Source: Cryobacterium sp. Y50
GTDB lineage: Bacteria > Actinomycetota > Actinomycetes > Actinomycetales > Microbacteriaceae
Assembly: GCF_002929805.1 (NCBI RefSeq)
Contig: NZ_PJJM01000100.1
Span: 51,680-115,679 of the forward strand
Length of the DNA stretch: 64,000 nucleotides
Reading direction: 5' to 3'
Shown here: positions 53,261 through 62,890 of the stretch, piece after piece
Layout of the letters: every line of letters starts with the position of its first letter
How positions within the stretch are numbered: position 1 is the first letter of the stretch
Program-made: the position numbers and the translations under genes
Notes under the pieces: model-generated
What the model was told of the DNA's origin: nothing
Seen by the model: the letters and a program-made list of their open reading frames with translations, nothing else
Database searches by the model: none

Positions 53261-54735
53261 AGTGCGGCTCCTTCTGGTGTTACAGAGACTGGTGCGATGC
53301 CAGCGGATGCGTCGTCGCGCCGCGCATATGCCGCCAGCGGCAGGGTGTAGGCGAGGTCGATGGCTGTCTCCGTCGCCTCGTCCAGGGTGAGTCGGTGTTC
53401 GGCCACGAGCTTGGAGAGGTAGCCGGCGTCGATGCGTCGGGCGAGGTCGTGTCTGGCCGGAATCGACGCGAACGCACGGGTGTCGTCGACGAAACCGCTC
53501 GTGTTGTAAAAGCCAGCGGTCTCGGTGACGAGCTCACGGAACCTCGCCATGCCTCCAGGCGAATCGAGGAACCACCAGGGTGCACCGAGCCGCACCGAGG
53601 GGTAGGCCCCCGCGATCGGGGCAAGTTCCCGCGAATACACGTTCTCGTCGGTCGTGAACAGGATGATGCGAAACCGCGGGTCAAGACCGAAGGCGTTGAG
53701 CAGCGGCTGCAGCCCGCGGGTGTAATCCACCTGGCGAGGAATGTCGAACCCGTTGTCCGGTCCGAAGGCGGCAAAGATCTGGTCGGAATGGTCGCGCTGC
53801 ACTCCCGGGTGCAGCTGCATGACGAGCCCGTCTTCGACCGACATGCGAGCGCTCTCGAACAGCATGTTGGCTGCGAAGGCCGCGCCGGTGGCCGCATCGA
53901 CCGGCCCGGCGAGCGCCTGGTCAAAGATGCGCTGGGCATCCGCTGCGGAAAGTGGGGTGGTATCGGCGGAGAGGTGGCCATGGTCGGTGGCCCGGGCGCC
54001 GGCCGCCACGAATGCGAGCCGTCGTTCCTGCACGGCCACCAGGAAACTCGCGTAGTCCGTGATCTCGGTGCCGTTGCGGGCGGCGAGCGCGCGCACGGAG
54101 GCCCGCCATGCTGCGCGATCGGGGTAAAAAATTCCGTCGGGCCGGAAGGTGGGAACGACGCGCTCGCCCCAGCCGTCTGCGGCGAGCGCTGCATGGTCGG
54201 CCAGGTCGGAATCCGGCGCATCCGTCGTGCTGAGAATCTCGATATTGAAACGATCAAAGAGTGAGCGGATGCGCCACGACGGCGCGGCCAGTGCGGCTGA
54301 CAGCTGGTCGTAAATCGCATCAGCCGTGGCTGCGGAGGGTTCTTCGGCAATGCCGAAGACCTCTACCAGCTCGTGTTCCATCCAGTACCGGGTGGGGGTT
54401 CCCCGAAACAGCTTCCACATGGAGCAGAAGCGCCGCCAGACGAGGCGGTGGTCGGTCTCGTACGCGTCGCCGTTCAGGGGCCGAACGCCGAGATCTTGTT
54501 GACGGTAGCCCTGGGACACGAGCATTCGCACGAGGTAGTGGTCTGGAATGATGAACAGTTCGGCCGGGTCGCCGAAGGCATCGTTGCGCCGGATGGCCCC
54601 GGCATCAATGTGCCCGTGCATCGAGACGATCGGCAGTGCGGCGACGCTCTGGTAGAGCTCACGGGCGATCGAGCGCTGGGTCGGTTCGGCCGGGAGCGCC
54701 CGGTCAGGGTGAAGTTTCCATGGCGTCTTGGCCAT
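53257..54735 (-). CDS. uxaC: Uronate isomerase
   Basis: Isomerises D-glucuronate to fructuronate and D-galacturonate to tagaturonate. 492 aa from ATG 54735 ([15 protein letters not shown]) with GAGGAGG upstream. Amidohydrolase-fold motifs: [47 protein letters not shown], and [17 protein letters not shown]. The frame is open upstream to 54831 but without similarity. Operon uxaC-manD; divergent from a LacI regulator and an operator. Confidence 0.93.
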   Translation of the reverse strand: MAKTPWKLHPDRALPAEPTQRSIARELYQSVAALPIVSMHGHIDAGAIRRNDAFGDPAELFIIPDHYLVRMLVSQGYRQQDLGVRPLNGDAYETDHRLVWRRFCSMWKLFRGTPTRYWMEHELVEVFGIAEEPSAATADAIYDQLSAALAAPSWRIRSLFDRFNIEILSTTDAPDSDLADHAALAADGWGERVVPTFRPDGIFYPDRAAWRASVRALAARNGTEITDYASFLVAVQERRLAFVAAGARATDHGHLSADTTPLSAADAQRIFDQALAGPVDAATGAAFAANMLFESARMSVEDGLVMQLHPGVQRDHSDQIFAAFGPDNGFDIPRQVDYTRGLQPLLNAFGLDPRFRIILFTTDENVYSRELAPIAGAYPSVRLGAPWWFLDSPGGMARFRELVTETAGFYNTSGFVDDTRAFASIPARHDLARRIDAGYLSKLVAEHRLTLDEATETAIDLAYTLPLAAYARRDDASAGIAPVSVTPEGAAL

Positions 54736-54912
54736 TTTCTGCCTCCTCGTTGAAACAAAATGAGTGTTGTTGCAGTCGGTCGAGCCCGATGAACGCGTCA
54801 TTGCCGGGTCCGTTGAGACCACTATATGCACGTAAGTAGGAGTAACGGAACGGTCATGGTCGCCAATAATGCAAACTTTCTCTCGTTATAAAACTGAGAC
54901 TTGACGAAACGC

Positions 54913-54926
54913 TGCAAACGTTTGCA
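54913..54926. promoter_or_regulatory. Perfect LacI-type operator between uxaC and lacI
   Basis: TGCAAACGTTTGCA is a perfect 14-bp palindrome with central CG. A half-related CCGCAAACGCTCGG lies 29 bp downstream. A TTGACG at 54901 can serve as -35 box for the lacI gene, so the site would sit in the promoter spacer and suggests autorepression with control of uxaC-manD. Confidence 0.85.
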
Positions 54927-54980
54927 GACTGTAGCCACGGTCCGCAAACGCTCGGACCATTACACAGGGTGGTGGTGAGC

Positions 54981-55988
54981 ATGGTCGTGACCATTCGCGA
55001 TGTGGCCCGCGCCACCGGAGTATCGATTTCCACGGTCTCCCGGGCGCTGGCCAACCCGGAGCAGGTTGCCGAGGCCACCCGCGTGCACGTGCAGGAGACG
55101 GCCCGAACCATGGGCTACCGGCCTAACCGCGCTGCCCGGGGACTCGTCACCGGCCGCACCGGCAGCATCGGCCTCGTCGTACCCGACCTCGAAAACCCAT
55201 TTTTCGGATCAATTTGCAAGGGAGTGCAGGCCCGTGCCCGCGCCGCTGGCTACGCAGTGTTCATCGCCGACACCGACGAAGATCCGCTCCTCGAAGACGA
55301 GGTCGTGCGCGGCCTGACCAAGCAGGTCGACGGCGTCATTCTCTGCTCCCCCCGCGGCTCCGACGAAGCCGTCGGCCGCGTCGCCGAGGACAGCTCGCTC
55401 GTGCTCGTCAACCGCACCCTGGCCGGCGTCCCGTCGATCACATTCGACAATGGCGGCGGCGCCCGAGCAGTGATGCGGCACCTGGTGGCGCTCGGTCACC
55501 GCACGATCGCCTACGCGGCCGGCCCGATCACCTCGTGGTCAAACCGGGAACGCGACACGGCCCTGCGCGACTTCGCCGAACAGTCCAACGATGTTGAACT
55601 GATCGAACTCGGCAGTTTTCCGCCGGTGTTCTCCGGAGGAACCCAGGCGGCGGACCTTGCACTCGCGAGCGGCGCCACGGCTATCGTGGCCTTCAACGAC
55701 CTCGTCGCTGCCGGGCTCGTCGACCGGCTGCGCCACCGCGGCATCACCGTGCCGACCGACATCAGCGTGACCGGCTTCGACAACGTGCCGATGTCCACCC
55801 TCGTCTGGCCCAACCTCACGACGGTGGACTTTCCCCGCATCCAGATGGGCCGTGCGAGCGTCGATGCTCTGCTCGACACAGTGCTGGGCCGGCGCAAGGA
55901 GCCACGCCCCAACCTCGAGATCCCGGTGGAACTCGTCGTGCGGCAGTCCACGGGCGTTTTACCCGCCAGCCGCGCAGCATCCGCTTAA
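54981..55988 (+). CDS. LacI-family regulator of the uronate transport operon
   Basis: 335 aa from ATG 54981 (MVVTIRDVARATGVSISTVS). HTH, hinge (YRPNRAARGLVTG), then sensor domain (SIGLVVPDLENPFFGSICKG; SVTGFDNVPMSTLVWPNLTT). It is the first gene before the ABC importer and the reductase, and divergent from uxaC-manD. It probably binds the palindrome at 54913. The two LacI proteins in this window share the hinge residues but are clearly different genes. Confidence 0.92.
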   Translation: MVVTIRDVARATGVSISTVSRALANPEQVAEATRVHVQETARTMGYRPNRAARGLVTGRTGSIGLVVPDLENPFFGSICKGVQARARAAGYAVFIADTDEDPLLEDEVVRGLTKQVDGVILCSPRGSDEAVGRVAEDSSLVLVNRTLAGVPSITFDNGGGARAVMRHLVALGHRTIAYAAGPITSWSNRERDTALRDFAEQSNDVELIELGSFPPVFSGGTQAADLALASGATAIVAFNDLVAAGLVDRLRHRGITVPTDISVTGFDNVPMSTLVWPNLTTVDFPRIQMGRASVDALLDTVLGRRKEPRPNLEIPVELVVRQSTGVLPASRAASA

Positions 55989-56049
55989 TCAGCGGTCCCC
56001 ACAGCTTCCAGACACAGCCGTTTGGTCAGAACAGAAGGAAAAAATCGAA

Positions 56050-57276
56050 ATGAGAGCTTTCACCCGCACTTATGTCACAGCGGCAGTCGCCGTGGCAGCC
56101 CTCGTTCTCACGGGGTGTACCGCACCGAATTCCGGCACCGCACCGGCCACTCCAGCGACCAACGCCTCCGATGTGCCCGACAAGCCGTCCGCCCCGGTCA
56201 CCCTGAACATCCTCGACGTGGCCGGCAACCAGAAGCTCACCGGACCCATGGTCGACGCCTTCGTGGCTGCGAACCCCGACGTTATCTCTTCCGTCACCTG
56301 GGAGAGCGCCGGCGCGCCCGACCTCGTCGGGTCGATCAAGCCCCAGGTCGACAGCGGAAGTCTCTCGATCGACGTCGTGATGACCGGAACCGACGGCCTT
56401 TCCGCCGGAATCGGCCAGAACCTGTGGATTCCGCTCGTCACCGATTACGGCGGCCGGCTATCAAATCAGGACGACTACATCGAGCCCGCCGCTAACATGC
56501 AAAAGCTCGCAGAGGGCTTCGGCGTCGTCACGACCTACTACCCTTCCGGCCCGCTGCTGCAGTACGACCCCGCCGTAGTAACTGACGTTCCAACCACCCC
56601 GGAAGAGGTACTCGCCTGGGCGGAGGCCAACCCCGGCAAGTTCGGTTATGCGCGTCCGGCTAACTCCGGACCCGGCCGAACCTTTCTGCAGGGCCTGCCG
56701 TACATCCTCGGCGACTCCGACCCGACCGATCCCGTGAACGGCTGGGACAAGACCTGGGCTTACCTGAAGGAACTCGGCCTCACCATCAACAACTACCCCA
56801 CCGGCACCGGTCAGGTCATTACTAACATGGCCGACGGAACCTGGGCAATGATTCCCACCACGACCGGCTGGGACATCGAACCCCGCGCCACGGCCAAGAT
56901 GCCCGCGAGCATTGAAGCTGCCCCGTTCGACGACTTCACCTGGGTAACGGATGCCCACTACGCCGTGGTTCCCCAGGGCCAGACCGCTGACAAAATGTCA
57001 GCCATCCTGCTGCTTCTGCAGGACATCCTCACCCCGGAGACCAACGCCATGGCGTACGACACTGGCTATTTCTACCCCGGTCCGGCCATCGAGGGCGCAA
57101 CGATCGACAAGGCGCCCCAAGCCAGCCAGGACGTCATTGCCGAGTTCGGCCGCGATTGGTACGACGACCTGATCGAGGAGATGCCCAAAGCAGCTCCGCT
57201 CGAGCCTGGCGCCCTCGTGCAGGCATTTGACATCTGGGACCGCGAAGTCGGCTCGGGAAAATTTGAGGCGAAGTAG
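56050..57276 (+). CDS. ABC transporter solute-binding lipoprotein
   Basis: 408 aa. Signal peptide ends in lipobox LTGC; a Thr/Pro/Ala linker leads to a type-II binding fold (VTLNILDVAGNQKLTGPMVD, DVVMTGTDGLSAGIG, LLQYDPAVVTDVPTTPEEVL, YARPANSGPGRTFLQGLPYI, VITNMADGTWAMIPTTTGW). The pattern is of iron/polyamine-type binding proteins (SBP_bac_6/8) and not the CUT1 sugar type. It lies in the uronate gene cluster, so the likely cargo is a uronate, aldonate or oligouronide. ATG 56050 follows AGAAGGAAA. Confidence 0.85.
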   Translation: MRAFTRTYVTAAVAVAALVLTGCTAPNSGTAPATPATNASDVPDKPSAPVTLNILDVAGNQKLTGPMVDAFVAANPDVISSVTWESAGAPDLVGSIKPQVDSGSLSIDVVMTGTDGLSAGIGQNLWIPLVTDYGGRLSNQDDYIEPAANMQKLAEGFGVVTTYYPSGPLLQYDPAVVTDVPTTPEEVLAWAEANPGKFGYARPANSGPGRTFLQGLPYILGDSDPTDPVNGWDKTWAYLKELGLTINNYPTGTGQVITNMADGTWAMIPTTTGWDIEPRATAKMPASIEAAPFDDFTWVTDAHYAVVPQGQTADKMSAILLLLQDILTPETNAMAYDTGYFYPGPAIEGATIDKAPQASQDVIAEFGRDWYDDLIEEMPKAAPLEPGALVQAFDIWDREVGSGKFEAK

Positions 57277-57279
57277 CTC

Positions 57280-58404
57280 ATGACACGGTCGACCAATACA
57301 TTTGACACCCTCGAATTGAAGAACGTCGGTCGCAGCTTCGGCGGCCAGAATGCGTTGGTCGACCTAAATCTCAGGGTTCGGGCGGGCGAATTCATCGCCC
57401 TGCTCGGACCGTCGGGATGCGGCAAGTCCACCGCACTCAACTGCCTCGCTGGCCTTCTCCCGCTCACCCACGGTGAGATCCTGATCGATGGCAAGCGGAT
57501 CGACGTGCTGCCCTCCGAAAAGCGCGACTTCGGAATGGTCTTTCAGAACTATGCGCTCTTCCCCCACCTGTCCGTGGAGAAGAACATCGCGTTCGGTCTG
57601 CAAATGCGCAACCTACCCAAAGCGGAGGTCACCCGGCGAGTCGCCGACGGCCTCGCCCTCGTGAAGCTGCAAGATCAGGCGAAAAAGCGGCCGGGCCAGT
57701 TGTCGGGTGGCCAGCAGCAACGCGTCGCCATCGCTCGCGCCGTCGTGCTCGAACCACGCCTCGTGCTGATGGACGAGCCGCTCTCCAATCTCGATGCAAA
57801 GCTTCGTCTGGAGATGCGCACCGAGATCCGTCGCCTGCACCAGTCCCTCGGGCTCACCACAATCTACGTTACCCACGATCAGGAAGAAGCCCTTTCCCTC
57901 GCCGACCGGCTCGTGGTGCTGCGCGAGGGCCGCGTGCAACAGATCGGCACGCCCGAGCAGCTGCACAACAATCCCACCAACTGGCACGTTGCCGACTTCA
58001 TGGGTTACCGCAACATTGTCGACCTCGAGGTCGAATCGGTCGTGGGAGACCTCGCCCGGGTAACAGGGCGTGGCATATCGATCATGGCGACCCTGGCCCA
58101 AACGGCGGCCGTCGGGGACACCGTTCGCTTAGCCATCCGTCCCTCCGATCTTGTCGTTACCGGGCCCGACACGCCATCCGGTCGGGACGCCATACAGGCC
58201 ACCGTGAACGTCGTTGAGTACCAGGGGCGCGAATTTGCGGTCGAAGTCACGACCACCGAAGGCCAAAACCTGTACGTACACGCCTACACGGCGCTCCTCC
58301 CCGGCTCTACCGTGCGGCTCGCCGTCGATCCCTCCCGTGCCCTCGTCTACCGCTCGAGCCTCGACGGAGTCGCCGCGCCCCGGGAACTCTCGGCGGTGCG
58401 ATGA
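57280..58404 (+). CDS. ABC transporter ATP-binding protein (PotA/UgpC-like)
   Basis: 374 aa. Walker [10 protein letters not shown]-loop [15 protein letters not shown], signature [14 protein letters not shown], Walker [14 protein letters not shown]-loop [10 protein letters not shown]. The C-terminal ~110 aa are a TOBE_2 regulatory domain ([11 protein letters not shown]). It lies 3 bp after the binding-protein gene and overlaps the permease start. Confidence 0.94.
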   Translation: MTRSTNTFDTLELKNVGRSFGGQNALVDLNLRVRAGEFIALLGPSGCGKSTALNCLAGLLPLTHGEILIDGKRIDVLPSEKRDFGMVFQNYALFPHLSVEKNIAFGLQMRNLPKAEVTRRVADGLALVKLQDQAKKRPGQLSGGQQQRVAIARAVVLEPRLVLMDEPLSNLDAKLRLEMRTEIRRLHQSLGLTTIYVTHDQEEALSLADRLVVLREGRVQQIGTPEQLHNNPTNWHVADFMGYRNIVDLEVESVVGDLARVTGRGISIMATLAQTAAVGDTVRLAIRPSDLVVTGPDTPSGRDAIQATVNVVEYQGREFAVEVTTTEGQNLYVHAYTALLPGSTVRLAVDPSRALVYRSSLDGVAAPRELSAVR

Positions 58405-59336
58405 TGACATCAGCCACCCATACGGGCTCCCGCGCGCGTGGTTCGGCCAGCCTCAGGCACCGGCTGGCCGAACGCGGAGTCGACACGAAACTACTGTTGC
58501 TCGTGCCGGCCATCGTGTTCGCGCTGCTGCTGTTCGTGTACCCCTTCGCCTACGGCATCGGGCTCACCTTTCAGCCACTCGCGGCCACCCAAGAGCAGTG
58601 GGGCGGCGGATTCTTTGCCAACTATGTGGCGTTCTTCAAGGACGCGTTCATCTTTGACTCTGTCTGGATAACGCTGCGGCTCGCCCTCCCCGCCGCGCTG
58701 TTCAACGTGCTCGTGTCTATTCCGATCGCGTTCAAGCTCCGCAGTAAATTCCGCGGCAAGCGGATGCTGCAGACCCTGCTCGTGCTGCCCATCACGCTGG
58801 GCACCGTGCTCACCGCCCAGGGCCTGCTGATCTTCGCCGGGCGTCAGGGCTGGCTCAACCGGTTTTTGCTGGAAAACGGCATCATCGATCAGCCGCTCCA
58901 GCTCGTTAACAATTACCTGGGCGTTATGCTGTCACTGATTATCTCCGGCTTTCCCTTCGCGTATCTGCTGATCTCGTCGTATCTCTCCGGAATCGATCCC
59001 TCGCTCGAAGCGGCCGCGAAGACCCTCGGCGCCAACTGGAAGCAGCGCTTCCGGCGCATCACGCTGCCGCTGCTCGCGCCCGGACTGGCCACGACCTTCA
59101 TTCTCACGTTCGTGCTCGCCTTCAGCGTGTTCCCGTCGGCGCGGCTCGTCGGTGACGCCTCGGGTGAAACCCGCGTGCTAGCGCTGATGGCCTACCGAGC
59201 GTTCTCGGAACAGCTGGACTACAGCATGGCCTCCACGATCGCCATCATGATGGGGGTGGTGGAGCTCATCGTGATCGCGTTCGTGTTCCTGGGCCGCTCC
59301 TTCCTTTATAAGGGTTCAACGGGAGGGAAGGGCTGA
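58401..59336 (+). CDS. ABC transporter permease 1 (PotB-like)
   Basis: 311 aa, six predicted helices after a basic N-terminus. The EAA coupling loop reads EAAAKTLGANWKQRFRRITLP and is of the polyamine/iron type. ATGA overlaps with the ATPase and with permease 2. Forms the channel with the following permease. Confidence 0.92.
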   Translation: MMTSATHTGSRARGSASLRHRLAERGVDTKLLLLVPAIVFALLLFVYPFAYGIGLTFQPLAATQEQWGGGFFANYVAFFKDAFIFDSVWITLRLALPAALFNVLVSIPIAFKLRSKFRGKRMLQTLLVLPITLGTVLTAQGLLIFAGRQGWLNRFLLENGIIDQPLQLVNNYLGVMLSLIISGFPFAYLLISSYLSGIDPSLEAAAKTLGANWKQRFRRITLPLLAPGLATTFILTFVLAFSVFPSARLVGDASGETRVLALMAYRAFSEQLDYSMASTIAIMMGVVELIVIAFVFLGRSFLYKGSTGGKG

Positions 59337-60259
59337 TGTCCAACTCAAAGCTCACGGCCGCTCCACCCACCGAGGTGGTCAACATCGTCAAGAACCGCAG
59401 CCGAGGCAAGCTGGCGCCCGGCGAGAAATCCCTCGCCGCTTCGCCCGGAACCTGGTTTGTCTGGTTCGGTATCGCCGCGTTCTTCATCTTTTTATTTGGC
59501 ATCGTGCTCAGTGTGCTCGTGGACTCGCTCGGCAAGCCTTGGTTCAACACCTGGCTGCCGGAGACCTTTACCCTGGGCTGGTACCAGGAGTCCTGGGCCC
59601 GCTTCGACCTGACACATATCATCGGGGTGACGCTTCTGGTCGCCTTCTCTGTGATCATCATCTCGGTGATCATCGGCGTGCCGGCCTCCTATGTGCTCGC
59701 CCGCAGCAACTTTCCGGGTAAAAAGCTCGTGATGCTGCTGTTTCTGTTGCCCATTCTGATTCCGCCGATCACCTTCGGCATCCCGCTCGCGACCGTGATG
59801 TACAACTTCGGCCTCGGCCGCACGGTGCTCGCCGTCATTCTGGTGAACCTCGTGCCGTCGGTGCCGTTTGTGATCATCACGATGACGCCGTTCATCGAGC
59901 AGATCAACCCGGCCATCGAAAATGCCGCTCGCATGTGCGGGGCCAGCATGTTTCGGGTTTTCACCAGGATTCTGGCTCCGCTGCTGATTCCAGGAATCCT
60001 CGCCGCGAGCATCCTCGTTCTCGTTCGAACGGTCGGCATGTTCGACCTCACTTTTCTGGTGTCGGGACCCCGCTCGGACACCCTGGTCGTCGCCATTTAC
60101 CGGGCCATGACGAGTGCCGGCGGTGGAGAGGCCCGACAGCTCATCTCCTCGATGGGCGTGATTTACACCGCGATGATGCTTCTGATTCTGATCATCGCCC
60201 TTCGTTTCATCAATCCCACTCAACTGGTGGCCCAAGTCAAGGACTCCCGTGAAGACTGA
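59336..60259 (+). CDS. ABC transporter permease 2 (PotC-like)
   Basis: 307 aa with an unusual ~40-aa N-terminal cytosolic tail before helix 1 (WFVWFGIAAFFIFLFGIVLS). Coupling loop ENAARMCGASMFRVFTRILAP. Its stop lies 8 bp inside the downstream reductase gene, so translation is coupled. Completes the importer. Confidence 0.92.
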   Translation: MSNSKLTAAPPTEVVNIVKNRSRGKLAPGEKSLAASPGTWFVWFGIAAFFIFLFGIVLSVLVDSLGKPWFNTWLPETFTLGWYQESWARFDLTHIIGVTLLVAFSVIIISVIIGVPASYVLARSNFPGKKLVMLLFLLPILIPPITFGIPLATVMYNFGLGRTVLAVILVNLVPSVPFVIITMTPFIEQINPAIENAARMCGASMFRVFTRILAPLLIPGILAASILVLVRTVGMFDLTFLVSGPRSDTLVVAIYRAMTSAGGGEARQLISSMGVIYTAMMLLILIIALRFINPTQLVAQVKDSRED

Positions 60260-61781
60260 CACGATACGTACGACTGACCGACTATCGCTTGAGACAATTT
60301 CCAGCGGATACCCGGGGGGAGCCATCGGGCCGCACGTCGACCCTGAAGTGCTCACGATCGGAATCGTGCACTTCGGAATTGGGGCCTTCCACCGGGCACA
60401 CCAGGCAGTATTCACCGAAGATGCAGCTGCGGCAGCCGGTGACACTTGCTGGGGAATCCTCGGCGTCACCGGGCGCACCGATTCCGTGGTTCAGCAGCTG
60501 AAACCGCAGGACTGCCTCTACGGCGTGCTGCAGAAGGGGGCCTCCGAAACCTCGCTTCGCATCGTGGGTTCGGTTCGCGATGTGGCCTGGCCGGCGCGAG
60601 ATTCGGAAAAAGTCGCCGCCTCGCTCGCGAGCGCCTCGACCCATATCGCGACGCTGACGATCACCGAAAAGGGCTACCTGAGCGCTGGCGACGGTATCGA
60701 CCTGAACCTTCCGATCGTGCAACAGGACCTGGCCCTGATCGAGCGAGAGCTCCTCGACGAGGGCGACCTGCCGGCCTCCGGCAGTCCAATCGGGCTGCTC
60801 GTTCGCGGCCTGACCCGGCGTTTCCGCGCGGGTGGCCGACCGTTTACCGTGCTCTCCTGCGACAACCTCGTGAACAATGGCGCCTTGACCCGCACGTTGG
60901 TCTTCTCGCTGGTGGAAGCGCTCAAGCCGAGCGTCCGGCGAGACGAACTGCTCGCCTGGCTCGGGACATCCGTTTCTTTTCCCTCGAGCATGGTCGACCG
61001 CATCGCCCCCGCCACAACGCCAGCCGACCGCGCAGAGGCGCTCGGGCTGCTCGGACTGCTCGACGAAGCACTCGTGGTGGCCGAGCCCTTCACCCAATGG
61101 GTCATCGAAGACGACTTCGCCGGGCCGAGACCTGCCTGGGAGTTGGCCGGAGCGATCCTCACTGCGGACGTAACCCCCTATGAGCGCGCCAAACTGCGCA
61201 TCCTCAACGCCACGCATACCCAACTCGCCTACCTCGGAGCCCTCAAGGGGCATGCAACCATCGCCCAGGCGATCGCCGACCCGGCGCTCCGGGCGGCAGC
61301 GCGCCGCACGATTGACGCGGATATCCTGCCGACCCTGGATGTACCCTTCGGGCTCAACCTCGACGATTACCGCGACAGCGTTCTTGACCGGTTCACGAAC
61401 CCGAATCTGCCGCACACCACAATGCAGGTCGGCATGGACGGTTCGCAGAAGCTGCCTACGCGCATCCTCGGCACCGTCACCGACCGTCTCGTCGCCGGCC
61501 GCACGCCCGAGGGGCTCGCTCTAACGGTAGCCGCCTGGATCTCGTTCGTCGCGTCGACCCTGGCAGCGGATGGCCCTACCCTCGACGACCCGCTCGCTGA
61601 CCTGCTGCGGGAGGCCGCGGGGTCCGTCGACGCAGCGGTCACGGAGCCGACCGCCCTCGTGGACCGCTTCTTCGCCCTGGCCGAGGTTTTCCCGCCCGCC
61701 GTCAGCGCGTCTGCTGTGTTCCATGCTGCCGTCGTGGACCAGCTCGGTGAAGTGCAACGGCTCGTGCGCAGCATGGCCTGA
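60249..61781 (+). CDS. uxuB: Mannitol dehydrogenase-family uronate reductase (fructuronate/tagaturonate reductase)
   Basis: NAD-dependent long-chain dehydrogenase reducing fructuronate to mannonate (UxuB) or tagaturonate to altronate (UxaB). 510 aa. Motifs: IVHFGIGAFHRAHQAVF, TLTITEKGY, SCDNLVNNG, FPSSMVDRIAPATTP, and KLRILNATHTQLAYLGAL, which holds the catalytic Lys/Asn/His set. GTG 60249 overlaps permease 2. Within the group it looks UxuB-like; the cluster contains both dehydratases, so substrate preference is open. Confidence 0.88.
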   Translation: MKTDTIRTTDRLSLETISSGYPGGAIGPHVDPEVLTIGIVHFGIGAFHRAHQAVFTEDAAAAAGDTCWGILGVTGRTDSVVQQLKPQDCLYGVLQKGASETSLRIVGSVRDVAWPARDSEKVAASLASASTHIATLTITEKGYLSAGDGIDLNLPIVQQDLALIERELLDEGDLPASGSPIGLLVRGLTRRFRAGGRPFTVLSCDNLVNNGALTRTLVFSLVEALKPSVRRDELLAWLGTSVSFPSSMVDRIAPATTPADRAEALGLLGLLDEALVVAEPFTQWVIEDDFAGPRPAWELAGAILTADVTPYERAKLRILNATHTQLAYLGALKGHATIAQAIADPALRAAARRTIDADILPTLDVPFGLNLDDYRDSVLDRFTNPNLPHTTMQVGMDGSQKLPTRILGTVTDRLVAGRTPEGLALTVAAWISFVASTLAADGPTLDDPLADLLREAAGSVDAAVTEPTALVDRFFALAEVFPPAVSASAVFHAAVVDQLGEVQRLVRSMA

Positions 61782-61786
61782 GCCGC

Positions 61787-61824
61787 GGCCGAGTGTAACG
61801 CTGCGCGAGACGTCACACTCGGCC
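61787..61824. terminator. Hairpin between convergent uxuB and aldo/keto reductase genes
   Basis: GGCCGAGTGT (61787-61796) pairs perfectly with ACACTCGGCC (61815-61824) around an 18-nt loop. It starts 5 bases after the uxuB stop and ends 12 bases before the convergent stop, so it can serve both directions. No T-run. Confidence 0.7.
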
Positions 61825-61836
61825 GTTAAACTCAAC

Positions 61837-62670
61837 CTAGTTATTCTCGGCCGGATTGCCACCCATACGACGATTCTCGTCCAGCGCGTCGATCACGGCC
61901 ATCTCATCCAAGTTGAGTTCGAAACCGAAGACATCGAGATTCTGGGCCATGCGCTCTCGCGAGTTTGACTTCGGGATCACGATGGTGCCAGTCTGCAGGT
62001 GCCAGCGCAGCACGACCTGCGCCGGCTGCACGTCATGCGCCTTCGCGGCGGCCTGAATTGTCGGCATTCCGAACAGGTCATATTTGCCCTGGCCGAGCGG
62101 TCCCCACGCCTCGGTGCGGATTCCGTGCTTCGCGTGGAATTCCCTCAGCTTGCGTTGTTGGAAGATCGGGTGCAACTCCACCTGATTCACCACGGGCACA
62201 ATGTCCGTCTCGGCGAGCAGCTTCTCCAGGTGCGGGACGAGAAAGTTACTGACGCCGATCGACTTCGCCCGACCATCCGCTAGGAATGTCTCGAAGGCAC
62301 GCCAGGTCTCGACGTAGAAACCGTTGGCCGGCATGGGCCAGTGGATCAAGTACAAGTCAAGGTAGTCGAGCTCTAGGGCGTCCAGGCTACGGGAGAACGC
62401 ACCCTCCACGTCGCGCGCCTTATGGTGATCGTTTCGCAGCTTCGTCGTCAGGAAGATGTCCTCACGCGGTACACCAGACGCCCTGATCGCCGCACCGACT
62501 TCAGCTTCGTTGTTGTATCCCGTCGCGGTGTCGAGATGGCGGTACCCGACCGCCAGAGCGTCTTCGACAACACGTTGCGTGTCCGCAGGATCGACGAGAA
62601 ACACACCGAAACCCAGCTGCGGGATACTCACCGAGGAGTTGAGCTCAATCTGCGAAACTGCACTAGTCAT
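61837..62670 (-). CDS. Aldo/keto reductase (2,5-diketogluconate reductase-like)
   Basis: 277 aa from ATG 62670 (TSAVSQIELNSSVSIPQLG); a start 6 codons upstream is also possible. Motifs: HLDTATGYNNEAEVGAAIRA (Asp, Tyr), FLTTKLRND (Lys), YLIHWPMP (His), IPKSNSRERMAQN (NADPH site) and IGVSNFLVPHLEKL. Probably reduces keto-sugar acids or aldehydes. Convergent with uxuB. Confidence 0.91.
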   Translation of the reverse strand: MTSAVSQIELNSSVSIPQLGFGVFLVDPADTQRVVEDALAVGYRHLDTATGYNNEAEVGAAIRASGVPREDIFLTTKLRNDHHKARDVEGAFSRSLDALELDYLDLYLIHWPMPANGFYVETWRAFETFLADGRAKSIGVSNFLVPHLEKLLAETDIVPVVNQVELHPIFQQRKLREFHAKHGIRTEAWGPLGQGKYDLFGMPTIQAAAKAHDVQPAQVVLRWHLQTGTIVIPKSNSRERMAQNLDVFGFELNLDEMAVIDALDENRRMGGNPAENN

Positions 62671-62890
62671 ATCGCGCTGTGTCTTCATACTCGGACTTTA
62701 TCGGCCCACGACATTGGCGCCCAACAACTGAAATCGTAGACATTGAGCTATTTGACTACTGAATAGCCGTTCAACGGGCGACAGGTCGGCGCCGCTCGCC
62801 GAGGTGAAGCAGCTCGTGAGCCCCTCTGCCTGAGCCGCGGCGCGGGCTGCCGGAGAGGCCTGCACCGAGCGCGCACAGCCAGCTGCCCCT
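62671..62890. other. Gap after the aldo/keto reductase promoter
   Basis: About 220 bp. It contains the start region of the reductase gene, then sequence that merges into the decayed Gfo/Idh gene. I see nothing else in it that I can support. Confidence 0.4.
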
